Source: Kiloniellales bacterium (GTDB lineage Bacteria; Pseudomonadota; Alphaproteobacteria; Kiloniellales; JAKSDN01). From it: 5,748 nt of DNA. Below, piece after piece: positions 1 through 5,748 of this stretch. The stretch covers positions 1-5,748 of the forward strand of contig JAKSDN010000717.1 of the NCBI GenBank assembly GCA_022360075.1, in the 5' to 3' direction. Below the pieces are notes generated by a model. That model was not told the origin of the DNA, ran no database searches, and saw only the letters and a program-made list of their open reading frames with translations. Each line of letters starts with the position of its first letter. Position 1 is the stretch's first letter. A program made the position numbers and the translations under genes.

Positions 1-210
1 GGCTACTACTACTGGCACCATATCGGCGGCGACCGCGACGCGCGCGAGCGCTATCGCGGCCACCCGCATTTCCAGGCCTGCGCCGACTTCTGCGAGCGCT
101 GGGACCAGACTTCCTTCGACCCGAACTACGATACGCTGCCGCTCGAGGCCTTCGAGCCCATGCTGCGGCGATTGCTCGCGCGCGAGCCGCGGTCCTTTGA
201 AGGGTCCTAA
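1..210 (+). CDS. C-terminal fragment of an HD-domain protein (predicted HD phosphohydrolase / PhnZ-like)
   Basis: The reading frame is open from base 1 and ends at TAA 208-210, giving the last 69 residues of a protein that starts outside the window. The visible part begins GYYYWHHIGGDRDARERY, continues with HPHFQACADFCERWDQTSFD and ends with a PLEAFEPMLRRLL helix. The pattern of an aromatic-rich helix, then HPxFxxCxxFCExxDQxxFDP, then LPLExFxPxLRR resembles the C-terminal end of predicted HD phosphohydrolases (COG4341) and the related PhnZ/TmpB-type HD oxygenases, which use a two-metal HD site. The metal-binding HD motifs themselves would lie upstream and cannot be seen, so the chemistry is not established. 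Codon use matches the rest of the window, and the repeat element begins about 30 bp after the stop. The family call rests on remembered resemblance only; an unrelated helical protein is possible. Confidence 0.6.
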   Translation, partial: GYYYWHHIGGDRDARERYRGHPHFQACADFCERWDQTSFDPNYDTLPLEAFEPMLRRLLAREPRSFEGS

Positions 211-241
211 GGGGCGGAGTCCGACTCAAGCACCCCTCAAT

Positions 242-362
242 ACTGTCATGCTCGGGCTTGACCCGAGCATCCATCGTGGAGCGGCACGGAACTCTCGAGA
301 GGGAACCCAGTTCCGAGCCTGGCACACCTATGGATGCTCGGGTCAAGCCCGAGCATGACAGT
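242..362. repeat. Structured intergenic repeat, copy 1 (REP/BIME-like)
   Basis: The ends are a perfect 32-bp inverted repeat, 242-273 against 331-362, extended by one more pair (274/330), with an interior of about 55 bp. Each arm is itself a hairpin with a 9-bp stem and 5-nt loop: 248-256 with 262-270 on the left, and the mirror image on the right (stem ATGCTCGGG / CCCGAGCAT). The interior carries a third, 7-bp inverted repeat (CGGAACT 287-293 with AGTTCCG 309-315) enclosing the palindrome CTCTCGAGAG (292-301). The layout matches bacterial REP/BIME elements, non-coding palindromes spread between genes and often mobilised by RAYT transposases. No transposase is seen here. There is no T-run after the hairpins, so an intrinsic terminator role for the upstream gene is possible but unsupported. 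A second copy lies at 3635-3751. Confidence 0.9.
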
Positions 363-548
363 GGGGGGCGAGCAGACGAATCGTCCTGATAGAGAGTAAA
401 GTCACAGAAACACGGGCGGCCTTGCGGGAGGCTCGCCCCAAGACGTGATCCTCGAAGGGGGCATTCTCGAACATTTCCAGGCGCCGGATCGGGTATCGGG
501 CCCGGCAGTCGCCGCGTTTCTTCGTCCAGGATGGACGCCATTTCTGCC
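363..548 (+). other. Non-coding leader upstream of the LysM gene
   Basis: No gene is supported here; ORFs crossing it on either strand are extensions of out-of-frame readings of the LysM gene. It is locally less GC-rich around 380-412. A perfect 9-bp inverted repeat (GGGGCGAGC 365-373 with GCTCGCCCC 431-439) encloses 57 bp, and a smaller GACGA-A-TCGTC palindrome sits at 375-385. The transcription start of the LysM gene probably lies in this stretch or within the repeat. I could not pick out convincing -35 and -10 boxes. The inverted repeat could be an operator or a structured 5' leader, or could be chance in GC-rich DNA. Confidence 0.35.
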
Positions 549-554
549 GGAGGG
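549..554 (+). promoter_or_regulatory. Ribosome binding site of the LysM gene
   Basis: GGAGGG at 549-554 is a near-perfect Shine-Dalgarno sequence, with 8 nt between it and the ATG at 563. It decides the start of the 1019-residue protein. The overlapping ATG at 531 and the GTG at 445 in other frames do not have such a site at the right distance. Confidence 0.8.
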
Positions 555-562
555 ACGATCTC

Positions 563-3500
563 ATGCCGACGAAGCTGCCGACGAAGGCGACCCACAAGGT
601 GCGCCGCGGCGAAACGCTGTCCGCGATCGCCACGCGCTACTATGGCCTGGCCAGCTATTGGGTCTTCATCTACGAGGCCAACAAGGCGGCCATCGGCAAG
701 GACCCGCACAAGCTCGAAACCGGCGTCGAGCTTCAGATTCCCGAGGTTCCGGCGCAGCCGGCGCCACCGCCGGGAAGCCGCAACGACCACCTGGTGAGGA
801 TCGACATCGCCAAGCTCGAGGGCCGCAAGCTGCTCCAGCAGCCGGCGATCATGCTGAACGGGGTCAGCGATCCCGCCGCCAAGGCTCTCGCCGAAGAGCT
901 CAAGATCGTCAGCATCTTCGATCTCGCGGTCGCGCGGATCTTCAACGGCGCGCGCGATCTAGCCGAGGCCTCCGGCGTGCTCGCCAAGGAGTACAGCAAG
1001 TACAACTTCGTCCCCGGCGACCTGATCCGCGGCGACCCGACCCGCATCCACGACCTCGCCGCTCTGCTGCGCGCCGACATCGAGGAACTCAACTTCCACA
1101 ACCAGGACGACGCGGCCAATCGGACGACGGCCAAGCGCCTGCGCGACGCGCTGTCGGTCCGCTCGGTGCGCGACCTGGCGCTCTGGCCGCCCTTCCTGGC
1201 GGCGCGGCAGATCCTCGAGGGCACCTTCAATCCCTACCAGCTCGCCGACGACGACCCGGAGGCGCCGTCCGACCTGCTGCCCAAGACCGGCAACTTCGCG
1301 ACCGAGCGGGTCTACTATACGAACTTCGTCATCACCGACATGGACAGCGGCGACGAGAAGGAAGACCTGGGCGAGGCCGGGCCCGTGGACCTGATGAGCG
1401 GCCCGCTCGACGAAGGCGGCTTCCGCCAGCCCGCCGTCGGCGCCATGATCCTCACCGAGCAGGCCTGGTACGCCCAGGGCGTCACCCTGGGTCAGCTCCT
1501 GCACAGCCTCTCCCTGGCGCCGGGCGAGAGCACCAAGATCGCGGTGGTCGACTGGACGCGCCGCACCGCCGCGCGCAGCGAGCAGGCGACCAGCCAGATC
1601 GAGCAGCTCTCGCAGATCACGGACCAGGCGCGCTCGATCTCCGAAATCACCAACGCCCTCGCCCGCGAGACCCAGCACGGCAGCTCGATCAGCTCGAGCA
1701 TGAGCGGCTCCACGCAGGCCGGCGTCAGTGGCGGATTCCTCGGGCTGTTCGGCGGCTCGGCGGGCGGCTCGACGAACAGCGGCATCGCCACCAGCGCCAC
1801 GCGCTCCAGCGGCAGCCGGCGGATCGCCGCGAAGACGGCCCAGAACATCCAGGCCAGCACCCAGCAGCACGCGACCTCGGCGCGCAGCCGCCGCGCGGCC
1901 ATCGTGCAAGAGACCTTCGAGGCCGAGCACGAGGCGACCACCACGCGCGTGGTGACCAACTACAACCACATGCACGCGCTTTCGCTGCAGTACTACGAAG
2001 TCGTCCAGGTCTATCGTGTAAAGACCCGGCCGGTCGACTACGAGCGTGTGCTCTATATCCCGATGCAGCCCTTCAACTTCAACGACCCCCGCGTGATCAC
2101 GCGGCACCGCCAGGTGCTGGCGATGGTCGCGCCGGACAAGCAGCACCACGACGAGATCCTGGCCTGGACCCCACCGGTCAGCCATTCGCGCATGAAGGCG
2201 GAGAACGCGCGCACGGTCGCGCGCGGTCTGCCCGAGGGCTGGGAGCCGCTGCACGACGCGGCCGTCGACATCGACAAGTTCCCGAGCTGGATCTGGGACC
2301 AGGCGACCGGCGGCCGGCTGGAGCGCATCGAGTACCGCTGCCACGGCGCCGGCGAGCTCGCCGCCATCCATATCGAGCCGCGCTACGGCGACGAGGCGAT
2401 CCGAAAGCCGATCGGCGAGGAGGAAGCCCAGGCCGGCGAGGTCGAATTCGCCCATCTGACGCTCGACAGCATCTCGCGCATCGAGCTGGTCTTTCCCGAG
2501 GCGGCCGACAAGCGCGGCAACGTGACGCTGGTCTACCACCTGCGTTTCGACGAAGCCGGACGGCCCGGCGCGATCCTGCGCCAGTACGTCACGGCGCCGC
2601 CCACGAACGGAGAGGCCGGCGCGGTGCGGCGGCCGGTGGCCAGCATCACCACCGCCGCCACGGCGGGCAGCAGCCTGATCGATCATCTCAACGAGAACGC
2701 GCTGCACTACAGCCAGGCGATCTGGCTCACCGCCGATCCCCTGGCCTTGTCCCGAGTCCTGGCCGGCTATCGCTACGAGGGGCGAAGCTGCGTGGCCGCG
2801 CTCGATCTCCGGCCCGTGGTGATGACCGGCAACTACCTCGGTTTCCTTTGGCACTTCGAGGACGAGGCGGAGCGCGAGGCCTGGCTTGAGGACAAGGGCT
2901 TCACCGAGAGCGAGAGCAACGGCGTCGAGGCCATGGTGCCGCTGCCCTCGGGCGGCGTCTTCGCCGAGGCCGTGCTCGGCCGCTTCAACGCCGCCGAGAA
3001 GCTCGACCTCAGCCGCTTCTGGAACTGGCAGGACTCGCCGATCCCGATACTGCCGCCGGACATCAAGCCGGTCGAGACGGGCAGCCGGGCGCGCGACCCG
3101 AACCTGAAGATCGACGGCCTCGAGGCCCAGGCCGTGCACATCACCCAGCCGCCGGGCCTGCCCGACCCGAGCGGCCTGCAGGCCACGCTGCAGAGTCTCA
3201 CCGCGTCCAACATCTTCCGCGACATGAGCGGCATCGCCGCGACCTCGAGCCTGGCCCAGACCGGCCTGCAGGCGGCGAGCAAGGGCGCGGGCGATGCCAG
3301 TAAGGACGCGGTCGAGGCCTACAAGACCGCGGCCGAGCACCACCGCGCCATGACCAAGATGGCGATGGAGGCCGGCGCCCAGCTCCTGCCGCTGGTTGCC
3401 GGCCCGGCCGGCGCGGCTGGCCTCGCCGGTTCGAGCCTCTCGAAAGCCGGCGCGGTCATGAACATGGCCCAGAAGCTGGATGCGGGTGCGGATGGGGGCG

Positions 3501-3622
3501 GAGGCAGCGGCGCCGGTGCCGGCTCAAGCGGTGACCGCGGCGGCCAGACCTTGGCCGCTTTCCGCAGCCTGATCGGCCGGTTGGCCGGCTTGGCGGGTAA
3601 GGGTGCCGGGGCGGCGAAGTAG
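563..3622 (+). CDS. Large LysM-domain protein of unknown function (1019 aa)
   Basis: ATG 563 follows a strong ribosome binding site; the stop is TAG 3620-3622. Residues about 10-60 form a LysM domain (HKVRRGETLSAIATRYYG, then W33-xx-IYEANK and a closing LQIP), a fold that usually binds peptidoglycan or chitin and also occurs in phage-tail and contractile-injection baseplate proteins. A Pro-rich linker follows (61-71). Residues 105-133 and 189-217 are copies of one helical motif (AKxLxxxLxxxSxxDLA). Residues 243-331 look beta-rich (ERVYYTNFVI; LHSLSLAPGESTKIAVVDW). About 338-368 and 419-465 are predicted helices on either side of a Ser/Gly-rich segment with GFLGLFGG at its centre. NYNHMHALSLQYYEVVQVYRV (467-486) starts another conserved-looking beta/alpha region. 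From about 870 the sequence is helical and Ala/Gly-rich, with a hydrophobic patch (938-958), a Gly run (978-990) and a basic end. There is no N-terminal signal peptide or clear membrane helix, so the protein is probably cytoplasmic or exported by a non-Sec route. I recognise no enzyme motif. The gene stands alone, with a repeat copy on each side. The coding call is secure; the function is unknown. Confidence 0.9.
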   Translation: MPTKLPTKATHKVRRGETLSAIATRYYGLASYWVFIYEANKAAIGKDPHKLETGVELQIPEVPAQPAPPPGSRNDHLVRIDIAKLEGRKLLQQPAIMLNGVSDPAAKALAEELKIVSIFDLAVARIFNGARDLAEASGVLAKEYSKYNFVPGDLIRGDPTRIHDLAALLRADIEELNFHNQDDAANRTTAKRLRDALSVRSVRDLALWPPFLAARQILEGTFNPYQLADDDPEAPSDLLPKTGNFATERVYYTNFVITDMDSGDEKEDLGEAGPVDLMSGPLDEGGFRQPAVGAMILTEQAWYAQGVTLGQLLHSLSLAPGESTKIAVVDWTRRTAARSEQATSQIEQLSQITDQARSISEITNALARETQHGSSISSSMSGSTQAGVSGGFLGLFGGSAGGSTNSGIATSATRSSGSRRIAAKTAQNIQASTQQHATSARSRRAAIVQETFEAEHEATTTRVVTNYNHMHALSLQYYEVVQVYRVKTRPVDYERVLYIPMQPFNFNDPRVITRHRQVLAMVAPDKQHHDEILAWTPPVSHSRMKAENARTVARGLPEGWEPLHDAAVDIDKFPSWIWDQATGGRLERIEYRCHGAGELAAIHIEPRYGDEAIRKPIGEEEAQAGEVEFAHLTLDSISRIELVFPEAADKRGNVTLVYHLRFDEAGRPGAILRQYVTAPPTNGEAGAVRRPVASITTAATAGSSLIDHLNENALHYSQAIWLTADPLALSRVLAGYRYEGRSCVAALDLRPVVMTGNYLGFLWHFEDEAEREAWLEDKGFTESESNGVEAMVPLPSGGVFAEAVLGRFNAAEKLDLSRFWNWQDSPIPILPPDIKPVETGSRARDPNLKIDGLEAQAVHITQPPGLPDPSGLQATLQSLTASNIFRDMSGIAATSSLAQTGLQAASKGAGDASKDAVEAYKTAAEHHRAMTKMAMEAGAQLLPLVAGPAGAAGLAGSSLSKAGAVMNMAQKLDAGADGGGGSGAGAGSSGDRGGQTLAAFRSLIGRLAGLAGKGAGAAK

Positions 3623-3634
3623 GACAACAAGGCA

Positions 3635-3751
3635 TGTCATGCTCGGGCTTGACCCGAGCATCCATGGGACACGCGGGACCGCCAGGCCTATCGGTTCATG
3701 GGTCCCGGCCTTGCACCCCAATGGACCCTCGGGTCAAGCCCGAGGGTGACA
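3635..3751. repeat. Structured intergenic repeat, copy 2 (REP/BIME-like)
   Basis: This is the second copy of the element at 242-362, in the same orientation: 18 of 24 bases match between 3702-3725 and 311-334 beside the right arm. The left hairpin (3639-3661) is identical to that of copy 1. The right hairpin (3725-3747) has a stem of ACCCTCGGG with CCCGAGGGT, so two bases on each side differ from copy 1 yet the 9-bp stem stays perfect. The interior 7-bp stem (CGGGACC 3674-3680 with GGTCCCG 3701-3707) also differs from copy 1 at two compensated pairs. The long arm-to-arm pairing is now imperfect. The copy fills most of the gap between the convergent LysM and glycosyltransferase genes, where it might act as a bidirectional transcription barrier; no T-run supports ordinary termination. 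Confidence 0.9.
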
Positions 3752-3784
3752 GCGTCGTGAGGTTTGTGAACGGGCGGCCTAACA

Positions 3785-4795
3785 TCACGCAACACTGGCC
3801 GCACGCGTCTCCCGTTCGCGCCAGCGTCGCTTGGCGGTCTCGATGGCATGGCTTAAGCCGTCGGCGAACTTGCTGAGCGGGAAGAGCCGGGCGACGGCGT
3901 TGCGTGCGGCTGCGCCCATCTCGCGGGCGCGCGCTGGCTCGGCGAGCAGGCGCTCGGCATAGCCGCGCAGCGCCGCCGGCTCGTCGGCGAGGTAGCCCGT
4001 GACGCCGTGCTCGACCGGCGAGGTCGGGTGGCGGTTGCCGATCACGGGAAGGCCGGCGGCCATGGCTTCGAGCAGGGCCATGTTGAAGCCGTCCTCGTAG
4101 CGCGGATCGGCGGTGTGAATGTAGAAGCGGTGCTGCGACAAGAGTGCCTTCAGGTGCGCCCAGTCGCGTGCCGGCTCGACTCCCGGGCGGTCGGGATTGT
4201 GGCCGACCAGGGTCACGGGTAGGCCGGCGAAGGCCGCTTCGTGCAGGTCCCAGGCGAGGACGGTCCGTTTCTGCGTCACGTGATTGGCGATCCGCAGGCC
4301 GGCCGGCTTCTTGCCATTGTGAGGCGGATAATCCTCGACGTTCACGCCGGCGGTCACGACCTGTGTCGGAAAGCCGTCCTGCGCCTTCATCGCCGAGACC
4401 GCGATCGCGTGGCCGCCGACCAGATCGAGATAGCGGCGTAACGTCGCCTTGAGCTGCCCGGCCTCGACCGTGGCGCCTTCGCTGGCGATGCGGCCCTCGT
4501 AGGTCGAATGCAGCACCAGCAGGCGCGGGCCGGGCAGCGCCTTCACGTCGAGCAGATCGGTCAGGTTGTGGGCGATGATGCAATCGTAGGCGCCGCCGCT
4601 CGCCTGCGCCTCGGCTAAGCCGAGCAGGCGGCTGCGCGGTGGCTGAGGGCGCATGCGGGAGTCCCAACCTCCATGGTGATGTCCCGGCAGACCGACGACG
4701 ATATCCAGCTCGGCGTCCAGGGCCGAGAGCTGATGGACCCAGGCCTCGTGGCAGTTGAACACCAGGAGACGGTCGTGGTCGGGCGAGGCGGCCAT
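3785..4795 (-). CDS. GT-B fold glycosyltransferase (GT4-like)
   Basis: The product (336 aa) would transfer a sugar from an activated donor; neither donor nor acceptor can be told from the sequence. The C-terminal half is typical of the Glycos_transf_1 domain: RYEDGFNMALLEAMAAGLPVIG (residues 232-253), then SPVEHGVTGYLADEP (259-273) and ERLLAEPARAREMGAAARNAV. The interdomain stretch TAGVNVEDYPP (148-158) matches the usual N-G-V-D-x-x-x-F position. The N-terminal half has a Rossmann-like opening (RLLVFNCHEAWV) and a His-rich GLPGHHHGGWD segment. In the EX7E motif the first acid is Asp235 rather than Glu, next to Glu234; the second is Glu243. The length is slightly short for the family, with no signal peptide or membrane segment. 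ATG 4795 is the first start after an in-frame stop at 4820-4822; no clear ribosome binding site precedes it. The gene follows the ASKHA gene by 50 bp on the same strand, suggesting co-transcription. Confidence 0.88.
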   Translation of the reverse strand: MAASPDHDRLLVFNCHEAWVHQLSALDAELDIVVGLPGHHHGGWDSRMRPQPPRSRLLGLAEAQASGGAYDCIIAHNLTDLLDVKALPGPRLLVLHSTYEGRIASEGATVEAGQLKATLRRYLDLVGGHAIAVSAMKAQDGFPTQVVTAGVNVEDYPPHNGKKPAGLRIANHVTQKRTVLAWDLHEAAFAGLPVTLVGHNPDRPGVEPARDWAHLKALLSQHRFYIHTADPRYEDGFNMALLEAMAAGLPVIGNRHPTSPVEHGVTGYLADEPAALRGYAERLLAEPARAREMGAAARNAVARLFPLSKFADGLSHAIETAKRRWRERETRAASVA

Positions 4796-4845
4796 GGCCG
4801 AAGCTTGCCGGCGCCATGGTTAACGCCGCGTAAGCTCCGGCGTTC

Positions 4846-5748
4846 CTACGCGGTCGGCCTTTCGTTGCCGCGGCTCCGCCGCCGGCGGCGCCGTTCGCCG
4901 CCATTGGCCTGGTCGGGCGCTGGCGATCCGGTCTTTGGCGCCGGCAGGCGCACCACCTTGGCGAGATTGGGGTAGATACGCATGGCGTGGGGAATGCCCA
5001 TGGCCTCGACGAAATGGGCCTGGAACTTCGGCTCGACCGCGGTCTCGATCTTCTCGATCGACTTGGCCAGGTGCTCGATGTCGTCGCGCGCGGTCTGGTT
5101 GAGCAGCGCGATGCGCGCGCCGGTGCCGGCCGCGTTGCCGGCCGCCCAGACCTTGTCCAGGTTGCAGTCGGGGATCATGCCCAGCAGCATGGCGTACTTG
5201 ACGTCGATGTGGCTGCCGAAGGCGCCGGCGAGCACGATGCGATCCACCTGCTCGATCCCGAGATGGTCCATCAGCAATTGCGCACCGGCGTAGAGCGCGG
5301 CCTTGGCGAGCTGGATCGCGCGCACGTCGTTCTGGGTGATGCGCAGCTCCGGCTCGCCGTCGTGCAGCAGGTAGGAGAAGGTCCGGCCGTCGGCCTGCAC
5401 GCGCGAGCTCTTGGCCGCCATGGCGCCGTCGATGGTGCCGTCGCTCGCCAGGATGCCCGCCAGGTACATCTCGCCCAGAACCTCGATGATCCCGGAGCCG
5501 CAGACCCCGGTGACGCCGGTCTTGCGGGTCTCGTTCGGAAAGCCGGGATCGTCCGACCAGAGAGCGGAGCCGATCACCTTGAAGCGCGGCTCCAGCGTCT
5601 CGGGGTCGATGCGCACCCGCTCGACCGCGCCGGGCGCGGCGCGCTGGCCGCAGGAGATCTGCGCGCCCTCGAAGGCGGGGCCGGTGGGCGAGGAGGCGGC
5701 CAGCAGGCGGTCCTTGTTGCCGAGCACGATCTCGGCGTTGGTGCCGAC
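4846..5748 (-). CDS. ASKHA-domain corrinoid activator-like protein (RACo / DUF4445 family), C-terminal part
   Basis: The frame is open to the right edge; 300 residues and the stop (TAG, 4846-4848) are visible and the N-terminus lies outside. The fragment begins VGTNAEIVLGN, the first phosphate-binding loop of the acetate kinase/sugar kinase/Hsp70 (ASKHA) fold. It continues with GVCGSGIIEVLGEMYLAG (about 78-95), ITQNDVRAIQLAKAALYAGA (about 137-156), VLAGAFGSHID (about 172-182) and AAGNAAGTGARIALLN. These are hallmarks of the C-terminal domain of RACo-type proteins, which use ATP to drive electron transfer to inactive Co(II) corrinoid proteins. Family members usually carry an N-terminal 2Fe-2S ferredoxin domain, which would lie upstream here. 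In Proteobacteria they are often found with corrinoid methyltransferases of one-carbon or methylamine metabolism; none is in view. The GTG at 5727 is internal, not a start. The protein ends in an unusual Arg-rich tail (ERRRRRRSRGNERPTA). The glycosyltransferase follows after 50 bp. Confidence 0.88.
   Translation of the reverse strand, partial: VGTNAEIVLGNKDRLLAASSPTGPAFEGAQISCGQRAAPGAVERVRIDPETLEPRFKVIGSALWSDDPGFPNETRKTGVTGVCGSGIIEVLGEMYLAGILASDGTIDGAMAAKSSRVQADGRTFSYLLHDGEPELRITQNDVRAIQLAKAALYAGAQLLMDHLGIEQVDRIVLAGAFGSHIDVKYAMLLGMIPDCNLDKVWAAGNAAGTGARIALLNQTARDDIEHLAKSIEKIETAVEPKFQAHFVEAMGIPHAMRIYPNLAKVVRLPAPKTGSPAPDQANGGERRRRRRSRGNERPTA

Noticed and set aside
242..362. CRISPR-like or insertion-sequence interpretation of the repeat
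   Set aside because: There are only two copies 3.4 kb apart, no regular spacing, no spacers, no transposase and no target-site duplication that I can see. A REP/BIME-type element fits better.
445..2889. Open frame of 814 codons in frame 1 overlapping the LysM gene
   Set aside because: Its product is an Arg/Ala/Pro/Gly-rich string with no domain, typical of out-of-frame reading of GC-rich DNA. The overlapping frame has a ribosome binding site and a LysM domain.
959..3343. Open frame of 794 codons on the minus strand under the LysM gene
   Set aside because: The product is low-complexity and rich in Leu, Gly, Val and Arg with no motif. The long opening is explained by high GC and the codon pattern of the true gene on the other strand.
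3635..3751. Intrinsic terminator between the convergent genes
   Set aside because: The hairpins are strong, but no T-run follows either of them on either strand, and the same hairpins recur as a dispersed repeat. Any terminator action would be incidental.
3696..4904. Minus-strand frame of 402 codons overlapping the glycosyltransferase
   Set aside because: It is the glycosyltransferase region read one frame off: the product is Arg/Pro/Ala-rich without motifs, and it extends across the stop of the neighbouring gene and into the repeat.

Overview
The window is very GC-rich, with C or G at most third codon positions. It carries two copies of an intergenic repeat whose arms contain the palindrome ATGCTCGGG-CTTGA-CCCGAGCAT, a type common in Alphaproteobacteria. 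Together with the gene families present, this suggests a Rhodospirillales- or Hyphomicrobiales-like alphaproteobacterium. That placement is an inference; no rRNA or other marker gene is present.

Layout. Positions 1-210 (+) are the last 69 codons of a probable HD-domain metal-dependent hydrolase or oxygenase. Positions 211-562 are non-coding and hold a 121-bp structured repeat (242-362) and a leader of about 200 bp ending in a good ribosome binding site. Positions 563-3622 (+) encode a 1019-residue protein of unknown function with an N-terminal LysM domain, a duplicated helical motif, a predicted helical hairpin with a Gly/Ser/Phe-rich tip, beta-rich segments and an Ala/Gly-rich tail. A second copy of the repeat (3635-3751) lies between this gene and the convergent gene on the minus strand. 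Positions 3785-4795 (-) encode a GT-B (GT4-like) glycosyltransferase. Positions 4846-5748 (-) encode the C-terminal part of a RACo-type ASKHA-domain protein (DUF4445, corrinoid reductive activator-like), which runs off the right edge.

How the genes relate. The two minus-strand genes are 50 bp apart and may be co-transcribed, although their functions are not obviously linked. The LysM gene stands alone, flanked by the two repeat copies in the same orientation. The most notable points are this large uncharacterised LysM protein and the repeat itself: its two copies differ at four base pairs of local hairpins by compensating changes on both sides.
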